Shown: piece by piece, positions 36,401 to 46,200 of the stretch | Layout: every line of letters starts with the position of its first letter | How positions within the stretch are numbered: position 1 is the stretch's first letter | Origin: Tomocerus qinae | Taxonomy: Eukaryota; Arthropoda; Collembola; Entomobryomorpha; Tomoceridae | Direction of reading: 5' to 3' | NCBI GenBank assembly: GCA_020055645.1 | Contig: CM034546.1 | Location: 139,583,875 to 139,647,874, forward strand | Length of the DNA: 64,000 nucleotides | Position numbers and translations under genes: made by a program | Notes under the pieces: model-generated | The model's input: the letters and a program-made list of their open reading frames with translations, nothing else | Database searches by the model: none | Told to the model about the DNA's origin: nothing

Positions 36401-36795
36401 CCAGAAAATTTTAATTAACTTTTTTAATTATTAACATTTAAAATTATTTAAAATGTTCGATGTTCGTAGGCGGATTACATCCAAGACTGCCTTCATTAAC
36501 TGATTTGTACTTATGACACAGATTTGAAATCATGAGAGTTTGTCTGATCCTTATTCTGGGTGTGAATTCTGCTGACATCATCAAATTCATCTGGCCAGGA
36601 ACCAGTCCAAATAAAGAAGACACAAACCGATCTGAGGAGCAAGTAAAAGTCCAATGTTATCTCAAATCCCTCGTTTTGGCAGTTCAGCACGGATCTGTTG
36701 ATGAAATCCACCACGTAAGAAATCATCTAGCACCCACGATGAACGAGACTCAGAATATCTTATTTGAAGTTCTTATACAAATGCATTCATTCTAA
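24420..36795 (+). CDS. F8A1: 40-kDa huntingtin-associated protein (HAP40/F8A homologue), six exons
   Basis: Coding exons: 24,420-24,502; 26,011-26,057; 26,574-26,824; 32,979-33,062; 33,291-33,538; 36,522-36,795 (TAA). All introns are GT-AG, all phases join, and the sum is 987 nt, 328 residues (human HAP40 is 371). Landmarks: FKAIGQSLKKRFFRKPNVADA (residues about 19-39) matches the human N-terminal KKRFLRKPNVAEA segment. Then come EFAAVCWLEASRCQES, LAQAAKVYKAQNN, the TPR-like YEESDYGEALKYFKSALEMA, and C-terminal YLKSLVLAVQHG..ETQNILFEVLI, matching the human QSLVMA..EQNHLLHLVLQ tail. HAP40 is an all-helical TPR-like protein that binds between the HEAT domains of huntingtin, stabilises it, and links it to Rab5 on early endosomes. 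Intron 3 is 6.2 kb, full of repeats and a LINE. A candidate AATAAA lies at 36,999. The identification rests on remembered human sequence; the phase-consistent joins make it strong. Confidence 0.92.
24663..24798. mobile_element. hAT-type MITE, family A, in HAP40 intron 1
   Basis: The perfect 8-bp duplication ACTTTAAA occurs at 24,655-24,662 and 24,799-24,806. The ends CAAGCAGGTATCCAGTAGGGGGCG and CGCCCCCTCTTGACTAATACACGTACCTG are inverted. Same family as 1,395-1,574. Confidence 0.9.
25438..25600. repeat. Fold-back repeat in HAP40 intron 1
   Basis: The arms 'ggaaaagccaaaatccatat', 'ttgtttggtggcgggaaaagcc' and 'ggctttttccgctaccaaac', 'atggatattggcttttcgttcc' pair with a spacer of about 60 bp. 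A second, weaker inverted pair (ttaaattttcccgcacatga at 25,845; tcatgtgcgggaaaatttaa at 25,611) surrounds it on the right. No coding function. Confidence 0.65.
27410..28870. repeat. About 61-bp pyrimidine-rich minisatellite in HAP40 intron 3
   Basis: About 23 tandem units of the type 'agctccacgtaatctccact', 'tccccacccattcccctccc', 'aaaccaaaaattttttat'. Units are sharpest at the 3' end and more worn toward 27.4 kb. Blocks 28,318-28,420 and 28,748-28,850 are nearly identical, giving a higher-order period of about 430 bp. The minus-strand frames reading GGEWVGKWRLRGADKN repeats come from the period and are not genes. Confidence 0.85.
29078..30480 (+). pseudogene. CR1/L2-like LINE, 5'-truncated, with 3' end
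   Basis: The first frame to 29,704 has RT blocks VSITSPFSHMLENVMYNRL, SSSQFGCQKKCST, YIFDITKAFEFLDH (motif A), GCPQGTKTGGLCF (motif B) and AGFVDDTAVA (motif C is FVDD, not FADD/YADD). One frameshift at about 29,700 moves into the frame 29,698-30,375 (MVIDFSKD.., LLGVHITNNLKWDNHI, RPILEYASVVWGPAL, KLNIETLEQRR), the usual C-terminal RT-thumb region. The 3' tail ends 'gaataaatgcaatacatacatacatac'. It lies in HAP40 intron 3, sense strand. No endonuclease is present, so the copy is truncated. Confidence 0.87.
30481..31588. other. Intronic sequence, no gene
   Basis: 30,840-30,960 is a copy of the repeat at 18,190-18,290 (inverted). 31,295-31,460 is a loose inverted repeat around two TGACGTCA-like sites ('catcctattcc..', '..ggaataggaag'). 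Nothing else is recognisable. Confidence 0.45.
31589..32690 (+). repeat. Interspersed repeat family B, plus copy, in HAP40 intron 3
   Basis: It starts CATTAATGGTAGTATATGTA and ends CTAGCTTTATTTATAACAGGGCCTGGGCCCTGTGACCGGCTA (hairpin ACAGGGC/GGGCCCTGT). It is the counterpart of 7,428-8,516 with several indels; 32,170-32,575 is an extra segment absent from the other copy. No coding frame is supported. Confidence 0.8.
32697..32897. mobile_element. Palindromic MITE next to the family-B end
   Basis: About 85-bp arms are almost perfect inverted repeats (TAAGGAACGATTTAGCCTCA ... TGAGGCTAAATCGTTCCTTA), each arm holding two copies of a 'gcctcaatgca.ttttt.gttttgtg' unit. The spacer is about 30 bp. It ends 82 bp before HAP40 exon 4. 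Confidence 0.8.
33539..34240. other. Worn repeat in HAP40 intron 5
   Basis: 33,690-33,740 (acaaaataacaggataagta) and 34,085-34,190 (ggcaaaaagcttcc, ttttacacacgtttcccggg, tttcgtacaaaatcgcttcc) are inverted matches to 8,160-8,310, so this is a partial family-B-adjacent sequence. No exon is seen. Confidence 0.5.
34247..34322. repeat. Two back-to-back strong hairpins followed by a T run
   Basis: Hairpin 1 (34,249-34,281) has arms AATTGCC/GGCAATT around the palindrome ACGAAGCTTCGT. Hairpin 2 (34,278-34,315) has perfect 17-bp arms (AATTGTGCTTACCCGCG) and a TGTC loop, followed by eight or more T. The two share bases 34,278-34,281, so they are mutually exclusive at the base. Function unknown. Confidence 0.8.
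35033..35277. mobile_element. Inverted-repeat MITE in HAP40 intron 5
   Basis: About 85-bp arms: 'aaacgacacagacgaaactgg', 'gatgaagcttgtaagctaga', 'cggtagatg' and their reverse complement, about 90% alike; spacer about 65 bp. No target duplication was identified. Confidence 0.75.
35358..36284. mobile_element. 0.93-kb TIR element with a hairpin minisatellite core
   Basis: Ends CACACAAAACACGCACCGTATA at both sides in inverted orientation, arms about 75 bp. The flanks GGCAGAGG and GTTAGAGG may be a worn 8-bp duplication. The core has about 46-bp units, each able to fold (CTCAAACTC..GAGTTTGAG, 35,510-35,640; CTCAACCTCAACTC..units 35,930-36,060). No coding frame. Confidence 0.72.
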
Positions 36796-38274
36796 GGTCG
36801 TATTCTTAAATATATGTTGATAAATTGAAGGAAATTCAACTAACCCTAGTCAATGACAATTATTTTGTTGCGTTTTTTAATTCTTACTTTTATCCCTGCT
36901 CAGTGCATTGGAGATACTGTATCAAAAATTAATACGTTCAATGTTTTATTATGATATTACATGTCATTCCTTACATTACTATAAATATATAATAATGTAA
37001 TAAAAAATTATCGCCCGTCAGCTAACTCTATCTATAATATCTAATAATAATTCTTGACCAGTGCTCAATAAGTCATTACTGCTACAATGACCAATTCGCG
37101 ACCTTTTTCAAATAATAACTCGCTTCTGATTGGTGGATGCATTTTTAAAATTGAACAATCAGAACACAGAATTCCATGGCAAAATTTTATATGATTTTCA
37201 ATTTTCATAAAGCATTTCCAAGGGAAATATTTATTGTAACACTGAACTTTGGACTAACACTTTTATCATCATCGCAAATTAATAAACTGTACTCAACTCA
37301 ATGATGTAATTAAAATTAAATTGGATTAACTTAAACAATTAGCTTGAAACTGTGATAAAATTACAATAGACTATTATAGACTAACTAAATTACTTGATGA
37401 ACAGAACTGCATGCTTGCATGAGTAATTTTGACTATTACTTCACTACTATAAGCAGTCTGAACCTGAACAAACATATATAATCATAACATTTTGCATCAT
37501 TTACCACCACTATTAACTACTACATTGCGTATTCATCTCTATGAAGTAGTACAATACAAATTAATTAATTAGATTTACTTTCAAATTTACAATTACAGGA
37601 TATCATTGAAAATATTTTGCATATAATTAAAACTTATTTAAGGCTAATAAATAATTTTAGCTGACATGCATGGTACACGTCCAGTTTTCTTTGTTATTAC
37701 TAGTTCTATGCATGTGTTTTGTAAATGGAATGAAATTACATCATAGAGTTGAGTGCAGTGTATTAGTTTGCGATGATGCTAACTAAAAGTGCAAAAAGTG
37801 TTAGTCCGTATTTCAAAGCGTCTGTTGTTCAAAGTTCAGTGTTGCAATAAATATTTCCCTTGGAAATGCTAAGTTACCTAGGCGGATCTTTTATTCGGAA
37901 AAACTAGTTTCAAAATTATCAAAACTGAAATCTATTTAGTTTTGAATTCTCTAAATTTTCTTGAGATGTTGGGAATAATTGTAAGGTACAAGAAGAAGAA
38001 AAGTACAAGAAAAAATACAAATATCACTGTAGATTTTAAATAAAGTTGAAAATTATTAAAAATGACCTAAAAGGTCAAATCAGTATGCAGTGTATTGTGG
38101 TAATCAATGCCGTAGTCAAGCTAGATTGTCAAAATATCACTTTATAAGCTCTCAAAAACATAACATTTGGCATCTCATAAGAAAGTCTTACTTTGTCACG
38201 AAAACTGTAAATTGCAATATGGGTTATTATGAGCCCATATCTTCAAGCAGTCTTATTTATGCCACAAAACAAAC
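36796..38274. other. HAP40 3' flank with an inverted-repeat element
   Basis: After the HAP40 3' UTR (candidate AATAAA 36,999-37,004) comes an element whose arms are 37,217-37,262 and 37,829-37,870 (aagcatttccaagggaaata and complement). Its interior holds a segment like the 18.4-kb TIR (tctgattggtgg). Otherwise AT-rich; no gene. Confidence 0.5.
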
Positions 38275-38433
38275 CAGGCACGTATCCAGGAATTTGACCA
38301 AGGGAAGCACACCAGAATATATTGGTAAAATAATGACATGGAAAATGTTCTGGTTTTTTGACATTTTTATCAAAAAAATCTCTTTTTCAGGGAATCTAGG
38401 GAGCCCGTGCCACCCCTTCTAAATACGTGCCTG
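38275..38433. mobile_element. hAT-type MITE, family A, worn copy
   Basis: Ends CAGGCACGTATCCAGG and CTAAATACGTGCCTG. Flanks AAACAAAC (38,267-38,274) and AAATAAAC (38,434-38,441) match 7 of 8. The G-rich arm of other copies is lost. Confidence 0.8.
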
Positions 38434-39405
38434 AAATAAACATTCTATGAAATATGCTATGACGGTACGACAACAAATATCACATGGTGTTTTTCACAAT
38501 GATTTATATCATAATTTATTTTGAGGTTTGTAAGTGACCTACCCCCAATTTGTCAACACTAAAATGTCCATGGAAAAACGATCTACTTTTTAGGATAATA
38601 GAAGGGCTAGGTGTTAAAGATTAGGTGAAGTCGTATAGATCCATCAGCTGACCGCAACGTCAGAACTTGATTGGCTTAGAGAATTTATAAGCCACTCAAA
38701 TTGTGACGTTGCGCGCGGGAGCGGAGGAATACACCTTCACCGTAAGATACCACTTGCCTCTTCTATTAGGTGGAAGAAGATTGTTTTTCCATGTAAAATG
38801 TCAACAGGGCAAAAAAACCGAAAACACCTTTTGTCAACACCATTTTATTTTTTGTCACCAGCAATTATCTTTTTTGTCAAGACAACTGTTATTGATGCTA
38901 TACATCTTAAAAATTAATTCTGACTTTAATGTTAAAAATAAGTAATGGCCAATGGCTATTAGTACTTGTACTAGATTAAATCAAACAATTAAATAAGCCA
39001 AATAATCAGTACTAAGAAAAGTATCCCGAATATTCTAAGATTTTATAGCTTGTTAGCAATGATATAAATCCACTCAGAGTAATTTTGGTTAACTTTCGAA
39101 CATTTTTTTTAAGTTTTAGAATAGCCTGAGGAAATTTTTTAATTGCTTAGGTATGCTTCACAATTATCCGTTCGTGGACAAATAATTATAATGTTTTGCA
39201 TACACATAATACGTATATTATTATACATATTATGCACCATACAACTTACATGTGCATGTGTTGACAAAAAGCTTACTATGTGTTGACAAAAAGTGATTTC
39301 TAAAAATAATTTGTTGACAAAAAGGGGTAGGCCCTTGTAAATTAATACTAAGAAGCGTAATTTCTGTGGGATGGAGTCAGAGTAGACAAACACTCTATCT
39401 GTACT

Positions 39406-39620
39406 CAAGCACGTATCCAGTAAGGGGAGGGGGCGCAGCGCCCCCCCCCCTAAATTTGAGAAAAAGAGAGGATTTTTTCCAAAAAGGCCAAAAATTGCAA
39501 AAATTTGAGATAAAGTGAGGTTGTTTCCCAGAAAGGCAAAATGTTTTCGCGCGAATATGTCTTATATTTTACTTTATTTGTGGTTGCGTCCCCCCTTGAC
39601 TAAATTTGTGGATGTACCTG
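39406..39620. mobile_element. hAT-type MITE, family A
   Basis: Perfect 8-bp duplication TCTGTACT (39,398-39,405 and 39,621-39,628). Ends CAAGCACGTATCCAGTA and the complement of CAGGTACATCCACAAATT. An internal stretch 'gcaaaaatttgagataaagtgagg' duplicates part of the left half. 38,434-39,405 otherwise holds inverted 'ttgttgacaaaaag' motifs and no gene. Confidence 0.9.
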
Positions 39621-40212
39621 TCTGTACTCTGTACTAATGCTTAAATTAGTGTAGTCCACAGTCCATCAATACATGTACCAGTTATAAAAAAACATTCGAG
39701 AATTCACACAAAAAAGAAAATTTCATTTCCGTTTCAATGTCTTAAAAGAATAGCCCCTAGATCAGTTTCAAACTACATATATCTATATAATTATCTTCGA
39801 GTGTATTAATTTCCTTTTAGACTGACTTTTATTTTTAAAGTTTAAAAATATTCTTTAATTTCCTAGTGTCTTTTTGAATTTCGTTTTAAACTTTTCTAAA
39901 TTTCTCTAATTTTAATTATCTCTGAGTGATAAATCTTAAAGTTGGTCAAATTTTTGTACGATCAAGCTCCTTTGTTTTCAATAGCGTAAAAAAATTATTT
40001 GCAATAGTATTATAATATGAAGTTTTATATTGGTTAGGCTCCCTATAGGTCCAGGTCCAGTGGAAATAAATAGACGGCAATAGCTGTTATTGGGACACAT
40101 GGGGAACGCAGCCCAAATTTGTAGTTTAACATCCCTTTGAATTTAATTACAATAAAGGGGCGGTTTAAACTCCAAATAAGTTTGTATGTTAAGACTGTAC
40201 TGCATTTGTTAA

Positions 40213-43200
40213 TTATTGCAGATGGTCCTTAATGATCCCGTAGGCTTGTAGCGAAGTAAGGGTCATATACGCAAACCACAGGAAAAACAAAAATATTCCG
40301 CTGCTCCATTTGGAGGGTCCACCTAGCTCGGCTTTGCCAAAATTTGTCGAATAGCGTCTTAGCACGATTAAGAAAATAGCCATAGTCGCCACTATAGTAT
40401 AAACAAGTATGTTATATCTCAAACTTCCCGACGTGACCTTGAACACGGTTCCCTGAGAACAAAAAAACGAATGCCATAAATGACTTTAATAAAATAAAAT
40501 TCATGAAAGGTGGCTATAAGATTTAGTTTACATTCGACTCGTGGTAAATGGCAGCCAAAGCCCAAGGAAGGCCTAAACCTAAGAACACGTTCACTGAGTT
40601 GCTCCCTGTAATACTCCCAATCCCATTGTCAGCATATTTTTCCACGACAACTGCCACCTTGCTACCAAATAAAGTGGGCAGAGATGTTCCAACGGCAACG
40701 AAAGTGATAGCTGTAATAAAGAACAATCAAAATAAATTTACTAATTTCGATCCAATCAGCAGTCATCGAAAATTTTTGGCAACCTGGTTGCTTTGGAAAT
40801 CGGACCTAGACCGATTCTGAACCCTGCCGTAGAAACTGGGTGGAAATCTGGATCAATCAACCAGGTTACCCAAAAATACGAACAAATATTTCAACATTCA
40901 TAAAAATTCAAGGTTTCCAGGAAAAAAATTGACCTAATCTGGAAGTCTAGTGCGAATTTTCTGGAGGAACATTGGAAAAATTTAGAAAAAAAGTTGGAGA
41001 TATTGGAAGAATACACGAAATTTAAGCTTAGAGGCGTGCCTGTTTTCCCGGAAACCAATAATATTTTAATTGCTTGCTTGTCAAGTCTCTGATAATAATT
41101 ATCTGGATTCAATTTGGTGCTTATTATAACATTTCAGGGTAGTACCCGTGACTGAATCTTTGAGTCCCACCATGCATCCAAAGAGAGATGCCAAATCTCC
41201 GACGATAGTAGTGAGCAGACCGATGACAATTAAGGACGAGAAAAAGCAAAGCCAGCCTCCGAAATAGCCTGTTGGGGGGATGATTGCAAATGCAGCCTTC
41301 CAGATGAAAGTGAGGAGGTGCATGAAATAGTCTGTCACAGTCGCCCCATCCACGTCTCCCCCGTTCACCAGCACAGCCGCTTTAATTTGCGCGCCGTAAG
41401 TCTCGTGGTAAATCTCCATGGCCTTCAGATCAGTAGTCACTGACACAAACATCCTTTGCAAAACTTTGTGGAAATCTATAAAAAGTATATTAGTAGGGGT
41501 GAAAATAATTCGAGTTTATAGTTAACCTTTTCGGCACCATATTATTTCTCAAAAAATGTCCCATAGTGACCACATTTCTTGCGAATAAACTTTCGAAACT
41601 CCCTTAGATATTATTATGAAAACAAATCTCTGGACCGATAATTTGTTTTCGAAATTATCTCCAGACCGAGTTTTTTTCTACTGGTGACAAAACTGACAAA
41701 TTGACACCAGGAAAAAATACAATACGTTTTGTAGTATTTGTGCCAAGATGCGTTCATTTTGTTACTCTAGTTGGTAGTAACACATTTTATATCAATACCA
41801 TTACAATACAAGGTGGAAACATAGGAGGGCTTCCCGGTCGTGTACCCGATTCTTATTTTACAAATGACCACAGAGGAGTATGCACCAAACCATTATAACC
41901 ATGGTTACTTTCGGATTGGGTGCTTATTCTCTCTGGCAGTATAGGTAGAATTTGAATTGGTTTGCAAAATCGGGGAGTATCCTTCACGGGTACCAATTTA
42001 CAGGGCTGTAAAAATAATTATTTAGGCAGTAAAAAGAAATTTTTTAGGCAGTTTTTTAATCGGCAGTAAACTTTTATTAGAAAGGCAGTAAAAACAAATG
42101 CAATTGGCTGTAGAACCAATCCTCAAGGCAGTACCAAAAAAATTCTTTTTATGTGCTTTAATAGAACATGTTCACTTAAAATTTTGGACTGTATGACTCG
42201 TGACGAAGATAACCCTGTTTTAAGGTGCTTATGTCTAGTAAAAGGCTACTTAAGCTTGTCAATTACCGACTTACCGAAAGCATGTCCATGATGTTGCATA
42301 TAAACTAAACTGCAACAGATATCCTGTCTTTTTGTTCGAAATAACTGACAGAAAAAATGTTTTCATACGTAATCAGCGCTTGCATGAGTCCTAATGGCTG
42401 TAAAAAGTGGGAAACTTTTGAATGATTTTGTCATCTGAAATTTCCATGTGGCATGTTGTATTCACACCTCTGACAATAATAAAAATTCGCTATGCACATG
42501 TCCGTTTTTTTCAAAAGATTTATACATGTAAACACATCAATGCCATTGCCAAAATAAACAAGGTACGTATTAGGTATTCAGTATTCACATTTCCTTCCAC
42601 CCATTGTTAAGCAGATATTGACTGTAATTAAACGAAGACGACCTCCAGGCGTATCTAAAGCACTCGTGAAATCGTAAATTTTGATTACACTGATACTTTC
42701 ATTACTTTACCTTAAATACTGACATTGAATTCCCATTGAATTAATCCTAGAAGTGACCTATAATTGAAATAATCCTTACTGCCTTAATTATAGGTTCTAC
42801 TGCCTATCGCAATTGTTTTTTACTGCCCCACTTGATTAAAATTACTGCCTTAAAAAAACTGCCTAATAAAATTCTTTTTACTGCCTAAATAATTATTATT
42901 ACAGCCCTCTAAAAGTTTACCCATCCTTGGGTACCAATTTACAGGGCTGTAAAAATAATTATTTAGGCAGTAAAAAGAAATTTTTTAGACCTATAATTGA
43001 AATAATCCTTCATTTAACTATATAAACATCATTATTTTGTTACTGCCTTAATTATAGGTTCTACTGCCTATCGCAATTGTTTTTTACTGCCCCACTTGAT
43101 TAAAATTACTGCCTTAAAAAAACTGCCTAATAAAATTCTTTTTACTGCCTAAATAATTATTATTACAGCCCTCTAAAACTTTACCCATCCTTCACCTTGT

Positions 43201-46200
43201 AATGTTGGCCTCTTGATTTGTACTACCTAGTGAGAGCAAGGGATCGTATTCTCATCTTTGTGGCAAAGTTGCGATATCGCAAGAGTTGACACGGTCTAGT
43301 TGCGATTTCTGAAGAGGAGTCAATGCATTCTAGTTGATCAAAATGCTAAGGGTGGGTTCAAGACCAAAAGGTTATTTTTGATTATTTTCGAGATAATTTT
43401 ACCCTTTTTGAATCTATTCAATTTCATTCGATCTTTTTCGAATCTTTTGGATATGCTTCGATCTTTTTCGAATCTTTTGGATATGCTTCGATATTTTTTG
43501 AATCTTTTGGATATGCTTCGATATTTTTTGAATCTTTTGGATATTCTTCGATATTTTTTGAATCTTTTGGATATGCTTCGATATTTTTTGAATCTTTTGG
43601 ATATGCTTCGACATTTTTTGAATCTTTTGGATATGCTTCGATATTTTTTGAATCTTTTGGATATGCTTCGATCATTTTTTAATATTTTTGAGATCCTTCG
43701 ATCTTTTTTGAATATCTTTGAGATCCTTCGATCTTTTTTTAATATTTTTGAGATCTTTAGATCTTTTTTGAATATTTTTGAGATCCTTCGATCTTTTTTG
43801 AATATCTTTGAGATCCTTCGATCTTTTTTTAATATTTTTGAGATCTTTAGATCTTTTTTGAATATTTTTGAGATCCTTCGATCTTTTTCAATTATTTTAA
43901 AGAACCTTCGATCTTTTTTGAATATTTTCAATTCTTAAATCATTTTAGAATCTTTTCCATATTCTTCGCTCATTTTCGAATATCTTTAATTCTTCAAACA
44001 TTTTCGAATCTTATCAAGATTCCTCGATCATTTTCTTTTTCGAATATTTTCGAAATTCATTTTTGAATTTTCGGAATCATTTTTGAATTTTATCGGAGTT
44101 ATTTGATCATTTTTAAGTATTCTTCAATAAATATGGAAAAATATGCACGGGTTGGTGCATATTTAAATCGTAGCTTTAAGGGTTTGTATTGATTGAAGTT
44201 AGGCATTATTGATTGCATCAAGTTTAGTGGATATGGTAACACACTCTGCCACTAATACTAGGTTAACTTATACTTGTTTGAAATATCACCTAAAACCACT
44301 TATAAGGGAAACAAACAGGTATCTCCACACCATAGTGTTATAATCTATAATATTGGTGGTCACCCCTCTTTTGATCCCCATAAGTGGTTTTGGGTGATAT
44401 TTCAAACAAGTATAAGTTAACCTAATACTAGTGGCAGAGTGTGTTACCATATCCACCAACCTTGGATTGCACAAATACCTATCAATGTTATTGTTTCAAT
44501 TAGGTTAGGTCCCTCGAAAGCGGGTCAAGGTATGCCCTGTGTATTTATTGGCGCGATTTTAAGAATTTACAACTACCCTTACTCCAAACTTTGTGTTAAT
44601 CATTAAACTGAAAGATTTTAAACTTTATTGTACAAATTTCTTTTAATTTTTTTAATAAATTTTTTTGAATTTTTATTAGAAATTTCAAGCACCTTGTTTG
44701 TAGGACTGGTAACCTTGCTAGTAAAATTTTTGCGTAGCCAGAAGTCCGGAAATTGAAAAAAATCCATTATATATTTCCGGAAACGTGGGTAGCAATACTA
44801 AGGAAATGCTGCTTGTTTCTTTAATAATTTTTGACGCCATTTGTGGTGGGGACACATTAACATGAAACCTAGCAGTAAAAACATTTCCATTCAGTCTTCA
44901 ACTGGCTAACTGAGAACTCAACCTCCTCTTTTTTGAAATGAAATTATTTTTATAAATTTCATGCAATCTTAGTCTCCACATTAATAGTGTCAACATAGGG
45001 TTTTACTACTTCTAAAAGTGTCAACATAGGGTTTTACTACTTCTAAAAGTGTCAACATTGGGTTTTACTACTTCCAGAAGTGTCAACATAAGGTTTTACT
45101 ACTTCTAGTAGTGTCAACATAGGGTTTTACTACTTCTAGAAGTGTCAACATAGGGTTTTACTACTTCTAAAAGTGTCAACATAGGGTTTTACTACTTCTA
45201 AAAGTGTCAACATAGGGTTTTACTACTTCTAGAAGTGTCAACATAGGGTTTTACTACTTCTAAAAGTGTCAACATAGGGTTTTACTACTTCTAAAAGTGT
45301 CAACATAGGGTTTTACTACTTCTAGAAGTGTCAACATAGGGTTTTACTACTTCTAGAAGTGTCAACATTTTACTACTTCTAGAAGTTTCAACATAGGGTT
45401 TTACTACTTCTAGAAGTTTCAACATAGGGTTTTACTACTTCTAGAAGTTTCAACATAGGGTTTTACTACTTCTAGAAGGGACAATAAAGGGAAAATAGGG
45501 GTGGACACACACATATACAAACTTCCGGAAATTAATATATAGTATAGACAAATGGTTTCAAGAGGTGCTGAAAATAAGTTTTATCTTCTTCCATTGCATT
45601 GTCACCTCAATATTTCAAGTTCAAACTGAGATTTAAAATGCTTTTAAAATTACTGACAAGCCTAAGTGGACTGAGGGAAGTAATTTTGAAATATTTTATC
45701 GTATCTTGTGTTCTTACACCAGCATTTTATCGTAACTACAATACGTATTGTAGCTTGTCCAGTTGCCATTTTATACAACTACATGAATAGATGTAGTCAA
45801 GACAATTTGGCATTGAAAATAACTACATCCACTCTTGTATTTTGTCCCAGAAGTATACTTTGTAACTACATGCATTATTGTATTTTGACATCAAAATCCG
45901 TTGCCTAACTACATGTGTTGATGTATTTTGAGCCGAAAAGGTTATAAGTTTATAGTTTTTCTGTCAGGCATCGAAAAAATTTCCAGAGCAACAAACTCCG
46001 TATACCCCATATTTTAGCTCCGCCCAAAACCACACCCTACTACTTTTGGGGAGGGGTACTGTCAGATTTCCACAGCAAACAGGCAAAACGTTTCGATGCC
46101 TGACTGTTTGTGTATAGTTTAGTACTACCCGCACCGTCGTCGTCGTTAGTGATCATGATATCTACTCTGGAAATACATCCGATGCTTGCCCCACCCTCCG

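Noticed and set aside
43300..43938. Long frames on both strands (212 and 197 codons) with [10 protein letters not shown] / [10 protein letters not shown] repeats
   Set aside because: They are translations of a 30-bp minisatellite; a period divisible by three keeps frames open on both strands.
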